A stretch of DNA of 64,000 nt from Asterochloris sp. CNOR1 (lineage: Eukaryota; Chlorophyta; Trebouxiophyceae; Trebouxiales; Trebouxiaceae). A model generated the notes under the pieces. The model was not told the DNA's origin, searched no databases, and saw only the letters and a list, made by a program, of their open reading frames with translations. The DNA is taken from the NCBI GenBank assembly GCA_963969365.1, contig OZ017750.1:2852001-2916000 (forward strand), in the 5' to 3' direction. The position numbers and the translations under genes are program-made. Each line of letters starts with the position of its first letter. Within the stretch, counting starts at the first letter, position 1. This document shows, in pieces, positions 10,972-22,300 of this stretch.

Positions 10972-13162
10972 TCATATATATTCAAGAGGGTAAGCTCTAA
11001 AACCGCCATGTGAATCTTGTGTCCATGGGAAGTCTGCCATACTTTGTGTCAGCTTTGGGTTGCCATGAAAAACACAGACACGGCTTGCCTGCAGCAGCTG
11101 CACCTGGTTCACAATTTTGCTCTGCACTCCAGGCTTCAATAGCGCGATCACAACATGCTGCCTCCTCACTGGCCACACCTTCAAGTTGAACACAGCTGTT
11201 GCCAGGGTCGCCACGCCATCCTCGCCTGAGCGATAGATTGGGAGACTCCTGTTGTGCGTATCGCCCAGGATGGCCAGCGCATCACTCATGCTTTGCGGCT
11301 CCTGCAGGATCAAGTTGCTGGGTGCTCCCTCGATAGGCCAGCACGCTGCTCACTGCACACTCTGCACACACTTCATCTCAGCATCACATGCCAGCCTTGC
11401 TGCGACGATGAGGGCAGGGAGGCGGAGGCTAGGAGTTGGCAAAACCTGGGGTGAAACAGGGATTTGCCCTCTGGTGCCCATGTCATGAGCCAAGGTTACT
11501 TGAAGCTGGCAGCCACCTGCTGTCCTGACTCCGTAGGCACAGTCTGGCCCCACCTTCATCTGAGCAGCACGTGCGAGCCGTGCTGTGCTGCTGGGATCGG
11601 GTACCTCAGGCACCCGCAAGCGCAGGAAGGAGTTGGCGTGGAAGAGAGTGCTGTTGGTGACTGCCTGCACCGACGCCACACTGCCTGGCCCCACTTCCAC
11701 GTTTGCAACCCGCCCCTCCTTGGCTGACATGATGTTGACGCTGTGCCCCACGCTCTGCCGGGGCAGCTGCGCTATGTCCACTGCCTGCCTGAAGGGCATA
11801 TGCAACAGGTTCAGGAGCAGTGGCAGCCGACTGCCTGTTTGTGTAGGCAAGCTTGCACATGCTGGCATCGCTGCACGTGTGTGACTTTTTGTGTAGGCAA
11901 GCTTGCATATGCTGGCAGTGCTGCACATGTGTGAGCTGGAAGCCTACCTGAAGGATGTCGCTGCCAGCAGCTGGCGGCTGACAAAGTTCCGTGCCACCCC
12001 TGGATTGACAATGGCACTGGGGAACACCGCATTCAGGGTGAAGCCAATGCCTGCCGAGTTGAAACCAAAGGCAGAGGTAGGCAGCTCGCCTGCATAGGTG
12101 TAGGCTGTCCACTGGACGTTACCCTGCACAGGGAAAGGTTCGACACCCACTTGCATGCATTCTGCTGGGTCAACCGTCTGGCGAGGCTGCTCAGGATCCT
12201 CCGGCAGGAGTGCGTGCAATGTGCTGAAAGCTTCCTGCTGCAAGGCAGTGGACCTCTGAACACATGCAGCAACTTCTTGCGCCTGCTGAGCGCCAAACAA
12301 ACATGAAAAAGGCGAACACCAGCCGGCCCACCTGCTGAGCACGGACAAAGTAAGTATGATTGGCGGCATCTGTTGTCATGTCTTCGTTGTGAGCAACAGC
12401 TGACACATTGAGGTCTGGCAGGTTCAGCAGGACATCAGAGCAGTCGTCCACCTGGTTGTGCAGAAGGACACCCATCTCGCTGCGCAGGTTCAGGATCAGC
12501 ACCTGCAGGGCACCATCCTTTGCTGCTGATGCCTCTGCCTGCATTGGGTGCTGGCAATGCTATGCCGCAATGCCAGCTCCCAGCAGCTCAAAAAGTCTCC
12601 AGCGGACATGCCTGCAGCCCAAAAGGGTGTGTGAGCCAGACCTGTGTGAAAGGTATGCCTGCTCCCGTCGCGATGCCTCTCAGCTCCTGGAACAGATCTG
12701 GCCACAAACTCTTGTTCAGCTCTGCCAAGCCTTCAAGCGCCTCTCTGCCCTCCACCGTCTCGACCCAGGCCTGCACAGCTTTGAAGCTGCTGTGTCAGAT
12801 CTCAGGAGGCCAGCATAGCACGCTGGACCAGAGCTGCAAGCTGCGCACCAGAGCTTGCTGAACGACATCGTTTGCCTTGATCCTGCTGTCGATGCTGGCT
12901 GCAAACGCATGCCCTTGGGCATGGCCCCTACCTGCAGGCACCTGAAATTGCTTCAAAAATGGCCCATGCTAGGTGTTGCATGCAGAGCATATGAGTGGGT
13001 GCATCAGGTTTACCAGGGTAACCCACCAAAGAAGGTATTGCATGAGGTGCAATCCAAGAAGGGTGTCGGCCCTGAAACAGGGAGGAGATTCCCAGTGCAG
13101 GACTCCTGATGCTTGCTCACTGCTGTAATGGCAGCCAGCAGCCAGGCCAGCCAGGCAAGCAT
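10972..13162 (-). CDS. Secreted C45-type (acyl-CoA:6-aminopenicillanate acyltransferase-like) N-terminal nucleophile hydrolase
   Basis: Seven exons fit in phase: 13162-13027, 12898-12822, 12770-12642, 12502-12332, 12123-11948, 11788-11554 and 11301-10972, giving 417 residues, usual for the family. The start is chosen because it opens with a signal-peptide-like stretch (MLAWLAWLLAAITAVS), so the product is probably secreted or lysosome/vacuole-directed. Family marks are the helix ELRGIATGAGIPFTQ, then LNLRSEM, then DDCSDV with the likely autoprocessing nucleophile Cys, then HNED, TAYTYAGELP and FGFNSAGIGFTLN. C45 enzymes cleave themselves at that Cys and hydrolyse or transfer acyl groups from amides; the substrate cannot be told here. 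The joins of the first three exons are less sure: the intron at 12821-12771 would be only 51 bp. The gene is divergent from the SKI3-like gene, 218 bp away. Confidence 0.8.
11371..11412 (-). repeat. Intronic copy of an exon 3' end (C45 gene)
   Basis: This stretch inside the last intron resembles the end of the preceding exon (11554-11596) at about three of four bases. It would read AARLACDAEMK against the exon's TARLARAAQMK. It lacks a clear donor, so it is a relic of a local duplication and not obviously an alternative exon. Confidence 0.7.
11833..11938. repeat. Intronic tandem duplication, about 53 bp twice
   Basis: The word tgtgtaggcaagcttgca occurs twice about 50 bp apart, each followed by a similar atgctggc...ctgcac stretch. 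Both copies are in the intron between the exons 12123-11948 and 11788-11554 of the C45 gene. Confidence 0.75.
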
Positions 13163-13380
13163 GTTGGGGCATGGGCACTTTCCTTCTGTCAGATGGGATG
13201 CTCAGGCAGCAAATGCTGCATGTGTGTGCCCATCACAAGCACTGTTCCCTTTCTGCACTCGGCTTAGCCTCCGTCAATTTGTGCCCCTGCATCCTGCCCT
13301 GCCTGCAAGCCAGGAGGTCCTGCATCTATGCTACGACCTACCTATCCAGCCTGATCCATCTGAGCATATTGTTGCCACAG
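13163..13380. promoter_or_regulatory. Short divergent intergenic region, probable bidirectional promoter
   Basis: Only 218 bp separate the start codon of the minus-strand C45 gene from that of the plus-strand SKI3-like gene. Both 5' regions must lie here. I see no clear TATA box. The role is inferred from geometry alone. Confidence 0.45.
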
Positions 13381-16300
13381 ATGACTCTCAAGTTCTTTCT
13401 GCAAGCTGCCCAGAAGGCCTTTGCCAGTCACGACTTCGAGGGTGCCCTCAGCCACTGTGAATCAGCTCTCCAACATGATGGCAGCTCTTATAATGCTCTT
13501 GTGTGAGTTGGCAGCAATGCATCTGAGATCTAGGCATCAGTGCAGCAACAGATCCATATGACTGGCAGCTTTTTCCCTTTCAGGCTGCTGGGCAAAGTCC
13601 AGTACAAGCTCGGACATCATGAGGCTAGCCAGGATGCTTACCAGCATGCCACAGAAGCGGCTCCACAACAGCTTCCTGCCTGGAAAGGGCTGGCAGAGCT
13701 GCACACTGCCACAGGCAATGCTGAGCGGGCCCTGCAAGCTTATGAGCGCTTGGTAGGTGCTTCTGCTGCGTAAAATGATGAGTTGCTACCACATAGCGGT
13801 GCAGGCTGTTTAATGCTTTTTTGCTTTGTGATTGCCTGCATGCAGCAATGCAGGGCAAGGTGTCTCAACTAGTATTGGCAAAACTCCTGAGGCAGAGTGC
13901 GTGAATTGTGCAAAGTGGTTTCGTGCAGGCAGCCTTGTCAGAAGGAACAGAGCCTGCAGAGAAGCAGCAGGAGTACAAAGCCAGGATGCTCGAGCTCTAT
14001 CTGGAGCTGGGCCTGGCCAGCCAGGCTGTGTCCCTGTTGGAGCAGCAGCTGCACAATGCCCAGGAGGGAGCAACCCGTCTGGAGTTGCTCTGCCGATTAG
14101 TCAGCTTGCAGGTGAGCACAGGTGGCTGCATGCTGTGCAGCGGGGGCCAGCCCATCTGAGTGTGCTCTGCCAAACTTGGGTGTGGGCTTCCTCACGGTGT
14201 CACAGCAGCTGCATGCTGTGCAGCAGGAGTCAGCCCCTTTAAGAATTATCAGCTGGCTCGTTGGCCGTACGTCGCATGCCTCAGTAGTCGCCCTCTGAAG
14301 CTTCAACCAAAGTCTTGACACTCCTTGACGGACGGCCTGCTTGCCTAGCACCCACCTTGCAGCACATCATCTGAAAGTCTGTGTGCATGACCTCCTGCAT
14401 GCTGGCTGCCCTGCAGATCCATGCCGGCCAAAATTGCGGCAGCCTGCAGCAACGCCTCGAGGAGGTAGTGCACAGCAGCGAGCCCTCTGGCAAGTACGTG
14501 CATTTTCACGAGGCTCTGCTGCACTCTCAGGCAGCTGCGATGCTGCAGCAGCCCCAAGGGTGAGTTGCTTGCACTCACTTTGCAAGTTGGAAGGTCAAGC
14601 AACAACAGGGCATGCCTCCCCGCGGCTGCTTGCATCTTGACTGCAACCTGACAAGGACCCAGGAGCCCCGCCTGGCTCTGGCTCAGCTGCAAAGGCATGG
14701 GAGTGACTGCCCTGCACCAGGCTCATCTGCTGCAGCGAATGGTGGAACGTCACCCTGCATCTGCCTGCGTCTGCCTGCAGCCCACATTTGTCAACCCAAG
14801 CAGTGTAGTGCAGCGGGTGGAACCTCCACCACCAGGCCAACCCAGTCCTTCCCAAAGAATGTTACCTGACAGAAGCCTGCAATGCAGGAGTCCTGAGCGG
14901 CAGCGGATCACAGCCATTGTCAGGCAGGCTTGCCGGCGCATCCTCTCAGGCGCCTGCTGTTCTGCACTGCCTCTGGACCTTAGTCTCAAGCTCATGGACG
15001 CAGAAGATGCCATCGATGAGGGGGTGAGCCTGGAATGAAGTGTTTGACTGTTGCTCTGCACCAGGCCTGTTTTGAGCAGCCAAGCTGCTGTGGCATGTGA
15101 AGCAGTGGTGTGCAGTGCTGCAGCACAATGCCATGGTCCCTGCAGTTCTGAAACATGACCTTGCACGATCCACAGGTCTTGGACTTCACCAGCCAGCGTG
15201 GTGGGGACACCTTCCCTGGGCCCTCAAGGCAGGCTCTGCTGGGCTTGCAGCTGAACAGGCAGCTTGTTCAGGCATCCTCTGATGCATCCAAAAGGGCCGC
15301 AAGGGTCACAGTTGTGGAGGTGGGCAAATATGCACAGCCAAGTGCGTCTTGGGACACCTGGATGCAGCGCGCTTTCACATAGCTGCTGCAGTCCTGTTCT
15401 TGCAGTCTGCTGCTGACCTCATCCCTCATTGTGACGCGAGCCTCTTGCCATGTTCTATGCAAAGCACACAATCTGTACCACTGCCTCTTAGGTGCGCCGC
15501 ATCAGCAATTGTGCTCTCCCGCAGCAAGATGCTGCCTGTGCCTGCAGGCACTGGAACCTCTCACTGCTGAGGCTGAGGTCAGCAGCCTGCACGCAGTGCT
15601 CCTGCTGGGGCACCTGCACCTGCAGAATGGTGATGCATCAGCAGCACTTGCTGCCTCCACCCACGGCCTAAAGGCTCTACGCCAGCGCCGGCAGCAGGGC
15701 TGGGAGGTGTCTGAGGCCGTGGCAGCCCAGATGGTGTTGCTCTATGGGCAGAGCCTGCTTGCTGCGGGCAGGCTAGCTGATGCCAGCAAGGCGCTGAATG
15801 CAGTGGCAGGTGGGCGCCCGACACACCTCCTGCCATTGTGCTTGTAGTGCAGCTACACTTAGGGATCTCTGTGTCTGGCAGTGTCTCCGTAAAACCAAGT
15901 CACAAAGGACTGGCAGCACAGAAGACAGGTTTGGCACCATGCTGCAGCATGCTCAGTGCTTTAAGGCACATGCCACTCACAGCGCCTCCTGCCTGCAAGC
16001 ATTGGGTGCGAGGCTTCTGGCGCTGGTCATTTACCTGTTGCTACTCCATCCTGCACCTGCCTGCATGCAGGCGCTCAGGACACGCCCTACAGCCAACTGC
16101 TGGGTCATGTGCTGCCCGACACCCACCGTCTCGCTTCAAGGAGCCTGGCCGCCCTGACGAAGGCACAGGGCAATGCTGCAGCAGCGCAGGAGCAGCTTCA
16201 GGAGCTATGTCGGACCCTGCAGGAGGGCCACGAGCCAGAGCCCTACTGGCTGGCTGGGGACTTGAGCAGCTTGGCGCTGGAGCAGGGCGATGCTGAGGTC

Positions 16301-19300
16301 AGGGCTGCAGCTTTCATGTGGAGTCTGTTGCAATTCAGATATAGACGCTGCAGTCATCCAGTGTCCCGCGGCTTTGCTTGGGCATCTTAAGCGGTGTGGC
16401 AAATTGCAGCCTCAGCATGGGTCTGTAGACTACCCATGCTGCCCCTGAATGCAGGCAGCCAGGCAGCTCGCAGAGTCTGCACTGAAAGCGGCTGAGCAGG
16501 CTGGTTCAGCCGCTGCAGACACAGAGCTCGCCAGTCTTTGCTTCATCCTGGGCTGCGCCTGCTGGGAGCTGGGGGGCCAGCTGCGTTCTGACAAGCGCCA
16601 TGCACATGCGCACTGGCTCACGGCTGCAGGAGTGCAGGGCGCGCACCAGGCGGGCAGCTTCACCAGGTAGGGCTGCAGACACTGCATGCAGACTAATGGC
16701 GTGGCTCTGCTGCCATCTATCTCTTGCGTGATCCAGCACTGCAGTATGATGCTGTGTTGCCCGGAGGCAATGCGCCATGTCTGGCAGTTGGCACAGCATT
16801 TTGTTGCAGTGCTGCGACATCTGGAGTACTAAGGCTACCTCAGCATTGTGCTGCATGTGCTGGACCTTGACAAGGGAGATTGCAGGGGGGCAAAGCTGTG
16901 GCAGCTGGCCGCGCATCATCTGAGGACAGCAGCCTGGCCACTTCCTCACGTCTGGCCATTCTGCAGTTTGAGCTGCCTGTCATGCGGCTGCAGGCTGGGT
17001 CAGTGGTTCAAAGAGGTTGCACAGGATACGGCTCGTGCCAGGAAGTGCTTCCAGCGAGCCCTGTCCCTGGATGCCAATGAGGCTGCAGCAGGTGTCTGCA
17101 GCGCGGACATGCAGCTGTCCAGCCCGTCTTCTCATGGAGCAACCCATCGCTTGACCTGCACCACTGCAGTCTCACGTCAAGCAGCACCTTGCATCCTGTC
17201 ATGATGGCCTCTCGTCTGCATGTGGCACAGCTGCCTGTGAAGCAGTCTGCCATGCTTGACCATCATATTTCCTGCATCCATACAGCTGCAACACACTCAC
17301 GGCCCTGCATTGCTGCGCTTTCAATGCATGCACCACTTTGCGGCAATGTGCATCGCAGCAACTGGATCTTGCCTAGTGAGGCTCAGCCTTCTGTGCCTGG
17401 AAAGCACTCCGCCCTGCCTCCAGCATTTGCTGCACTCTCCAGCAACAATGCAGCAGACTGGCACAAGTGTTCGTCCCGGTGAAGCAGTCTGCCATGCCCA
17501 CACAGAATCCCCTGCTCACCCCCAGCAGCAGTGCACCACACCACTGCTGCAGGCGAGGCCCTGTGCGCCATGCTGGCAGCCTCTGGCAGCAGCAGAGTGG
17601 CCCATGCCCTGTGCCTGGAGCTGACTGCCAGGGCCCCCCATGCCACCTGGGCCTGGCGGCGCCTGGGCTTCCAGCACCTGCAGCTGGGGGAGGCTGAGAA
17701 GGCAATAGCAGTCTTCCAGACAGCCCTGCGAGGGGATGTGGGGCATGCAGCCGCCTGGGAGGGGCTGGGGCTGAGCTACCAGACCCTGGGGCGGCTGACA
17801 GCTTCCCTCAAAGTGGGACACTCCTATTCTTAAAGTGCCGCTGTGTCACTGACAATGGCAGGAGCATCATCAATGCATGGGACCAGAGCCAGGAGGTCAT
17901 CCCTGAAGATGCACAACAAACTGCTGCAGCACTGCTTGTGGCAGGGTTGCACAGGCTGGGCGATGCCAACTGCAAGGACACCGACTGCGTCGCACTGACT
18001 GTCATCAGCAAGTTTAGCTGTCCCTCCAGCCCAGCTGCCTGTTGAGCGCACATTCAGGCCAGTCCTGATCCTGTAGCTTGCCACCCTCCTGCCTGCGGAC
18101 TGGTGCAGGCATATGGGCGAGCCATCGACCTGGACCCTGCCCGCCTGTTCAGCCTGGTCCAGTCGGGCACCATCCTGCTCTCCCTGGGCAACGCCTCTGC
18201 CGGCCTGAAGCGCCACAGGCAGGCCTTGGCAGCAGCGCCAGCCCATGTGCCTGCCCTGTGTGGCACAGCAGAGACCCTACTGGCCCTGGCAAAGATGCAC
18301 AGCACCCAGGGAGCCACCGGTGAGCTTACAGAAGCACACTGCTCCTGGCAGCTCTTTTATGATGGCAGAGAAGGCAGCTCCGTGCACAGCACCTGCATTG
18401 TGCATGGAGCTTCAGGTGTTAGCTTGATGCCACTTGTGATGACAGTCCCATCAGCATGGGTTTCGACACAGACAAGCAGCTGCTGATGCCTGGGTGCAGC
18501 TGTCTGGCGGTCCCAGGTTCACACTGTCCTGCATGTAATTATCTGGACCACAAGATCTTGGGTTGCTGCAACGCCTGATCGCCTGCAGGCCAGGCAGCCC
18601 TGGAGTTGCACCAGGCGGTCGCCTATGCCACCACCTGCACACGGGAGCAGGCACAGCTGCAGTCTGGGTGGAAGCTGCTGGGGGATGTGCACCTGCAGCA
18701 CCACGCAGTGACGCCTATGGGGGAGGTTGAGGCCATAGAGCTGCAACAGAGGCTGCCTGTGAGCAAGCTGCTGCAGAGGTGAGAGTGCCCAATGGCCTCA
18801 GCCGCATTGCGGCCCTGTGTGCGTCATCCCAGCAGGCAACCAGTGTTGCTGGGCTGCTGGTAGTCTGGCTGCTGCACGCAGAGATGCAGCAGGGGCTGCC
18901 TGCGAGCAACCTGCTGCAGAGGTGGGTCCCATACGTGCTCCAACATGGGCTACTTTGCCTTTGGCATGCAGGCTACAGCCTGTTGCAGAGTAGCCAGTCA
19001 GAGCTGGTTCTGATGCACAGGCTGCTACATGGATGCTGATGCTTCTGGTGCTGATGTATGGCTCCAGTTCAGCTCAACTCAGGGGAGCTTTACCCGCTGC
19101 CCATCAAGAACTCCAGCGGGCAGCAGCCTTGTGCTGGGCTGCCTCAATTTCCAGGAGATGGGCGCCCAGGCGACAGCACCCGACTGGCAGCCCATATGGC
19201 TTGCCTGCAGGCACTGGACCTTGCCCTTGTGCAACACTACCTTCAGGGCCCCTTGTGTGCACACACAGGTGGCAGCGCCGCATCACAGCCATGTCAACAG

Positions 19301-22300
19301 CACGCAGAGCCTTTCTCAAGGCGCTGCACCTCGGCCCTGCCAGCGCGGCGGCCTGGGGTGACGTGGCAGCGACCTTCTACCATGAAGCACAGCTGCGCCG
19401 CAGCCACCCCAGCTTCCAGCCCCAGAAAGGCGACCAGCTCCGCAGCACAGCGCAGAGGCTCCTCACAGGTAGGGTGCTCAGGCTCTGGGGGTGCTGGCTG
19501 CCGGGGGCCTGTCTGCACAGAGGCCTGCCACAGCTCTGCATATGGCATGGTGGGTCCAACTGCTGGTGGCAATGGCTGTGAGCTGGCCGGGTGGGCAGCC
19601 TGGCAGCCTGCTGGGCATGCGGCACAGCAAGCTGCATAGATCCTACCCTGCATCTCACGCTGCGCTGCAACAGCCAACAGGCAGCAAGCTGCAATGGTGT
19701 TGGCAGCCAAGATCAAGGGAGGAGCACCCACCTGCGCAGCACAGGGCAGAGGCTGCTCACAGACAGTACGCCCTGGCCTGCTCCCTGCAGCTCAAGCGCA
19801 CACGTGCAGCCACCTGAGCAGCCTGGGAACTGCACACAAATGACTGATCGAGCCTGCCCTGCATGTGCCTTGCAGGCGCGCTCCGCCTGGAGCCCGCCTC
19901 TTCCACCCTCTGGGCAGCGCTGGGCACATGTGCCAGGGAACCAGCACTGTGCGAGTACGCCCTGGCGCGCTCCCTGCAGCTGGAGCCGAAAGCTTCGGCC
20001 ACCTGGGCTGCGCTGGGGCGCCTGTACCTGGTATCTGGCGAGCCGGGGCTGGCAGACAGGTGCCTCACGCAGGCGCGCAGCCATGAGCCAGCTTCTGTCG
20101 CCACCTGGGAGGCCATGGGGGCCCTCGCTGGGCTCAGCCCGTCGGGTGCGCTCACGCGTCAACAATGCTGTCGAAGTCAATCTGGTCACGATCTGGGAGG
20201 CCTGAGGGCTTGCAGGACTCAGGACTACTGTCAGGGCAACTATCAGCTGTGCTCTTGCATTGACCAAAGCAGGCAACACACAAGCTCTGATCACATATCT
20301 GCTTGCCACCTGAGAGGCCACGGGGGCGTTTGCTGGGGTGCGCTTCATCCAGTATTCTGCTGTGATGGTGGCCACCGCAGATGGCTGTACTGCAAATGGC
20401 TGCTACCCTTCCTCAAAAATGATGCACTCCTTCATAGGTCCTGCTGTCCAACCCAACATCATGGCATGGCCTCGCTGCAGCTTCAGACGCAGACTCTACC
20501 GTGGCAAGGAAGGTGCAACCTTTGTGCTACTCATGTGCACTGAAGGCAGAGTTGCATCATGCGACTATTGTTTGCCCCACCCACCATGCTGGCAGACACC
20601 AAGCTGCAGCTGCCCCTTGCGCTGCAGGCAGTGACGACAAATTTGACTGCTTCCAGCATGCCACCAAGCTATCTGCTGGCCCCGAGGCACTGCTAGGGTA
20701 TGCTGAGGGCATGCTGCGCAGGGGCTTCCCTGGCAGCGGCAGCGTGTATGCAGCCGCCCAGCGAACTGTGGAGGCCCAGCCTTGCAATGCGGCTGCCCAT
20801 GCAGCCTTAGGTCTGGCCTGTGAAGCCAGAGGGGCTTGGTCTGACGCTGCTCATGCGCTGGGCACAGCTGTGGAGCTTGCACAGGAGAGCCTTACCAATG
20901 GTAGGCAGGGCTTGACGTCATTGCATATGAGGGCTTGCCAACCACCCACTTGTGGTGAAGAAGCGGCTGCAACAGGAGTGCAATGCAAACGGCACTGGGA
21001 ATTGACACCGGGGGACATTCATCAAGTGCTGTGCTCATGTTGCGGCACAAGCACATACCACTGGCGGGCTTGGCCTGTAACTGCAATCAGCGTCTGGCCT
21101 TGGAGCGGCTGCAAGGCAGCTAGCAAGCACCAGCCTGCTTCAGCTCTGGCCTGCTGGACGTGTTGGGTGCTGCCTGCTTGTCGTGTGCTCACCACAGATG
21201 CTGCCTGCACATCCTACCCTGCAGGTGCGCTGAAGGCGCGGGCATCCTCTCAGACCGTCAGCAGTGTGAGTGCAGAGGGGCCTCTGCCTGTGCTGCTGCA
21301 GCAGAACCTGGCCCGTGTGCTGGTCAGGGCTGGCAGGCTGCAGGAGGCTCTGGGAGTGTATGAGCGCCTCCAAGCAGAAGGTGAATGGCCATGTTGCGTC
21401 CCGCATTCTGCGCTCCACTGGTCTGCACCAGCAAGCTTGTGCAGCACAGCACTCAATTTGGAGGTGTGGCAGACTGCCTCTGGTCGTGCAACAGAAGGGT
21501 AGATGGCCCTGGCTGTTCTCCTGCTGCTCCTTTTGTGGGTGCCCTGAATTGACCTCAGTTGCAATGTGGGTGCCCTGAATTGACCTCAGCTGCAATGTGG
21601 GCGCCCTGGAGGGACCTCAGTTGCACGTTGGCCCCAGATATGTCTGCAGCATCCCCTCAGAAAGAGGGCGGCCGCACCCACTCTCCCTGCCATATCAGGC
21701 AGCCCACCTGCAAGTGCCTGCAGGCATTCTGAAGCAGCCAGCTGCACGCATGGCCTTTGCGGAGGCCCTTGCCAGCACCGGCTCTTCCAGCTGTGCACTG
21801 GAAGTGCTGCAAGGAGCCCTGGAGGGTGATCCCACAGGGGAGGTAAGCATCAATGTCCCGCAAGGGCTGGTGGGTCATGGTGGCTGCGCTTTGCCTCAGT
21901 CACCAAACTGCAGCACCTTGCAGACACATTCGCATGCCCAATGTGAGGGCATTGCTGCTTGTGCTGCACAATAGGCTGCCCTTCATTGCGCTGCACCTCA
22001 CGGCTGCGATGACAATGCTTGTGGGCATTCGAGCTTATTGCCGGCAAGTTGCTGCAGGGTCATGGCCATCCAGTCAGCCAGGCTGTACTTGCTCCTGCAG
22101 GAGCACGCTGCCGTGCTGCACGCCATCATGAGGCTGCACCTGGCCACAGACCCCAATGCCCAAGCAGCAGCCAAGCCAGATGGCTTGCACCAGGCACTGA
22201 GCGCCCTTCACAAGCAGATGCCCGCTCTGCTGGCAGCCAAGCCGCCAGCAACTGCAGTGGAGCCTCTCATGCAGAGCATCCTGGCAGCGGCACTGGTCCA

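Noticed and set aside
12153-12310. An extra C45 exon reading HALLPEDPEQPRQTVDPAECMQ
   Set aside because: It is open, but including it would insert residues into a conserved strand pair (FVRAQQ to GNVQWTAYTYAGELP). Skipping it gives perfect phase and family alignment.
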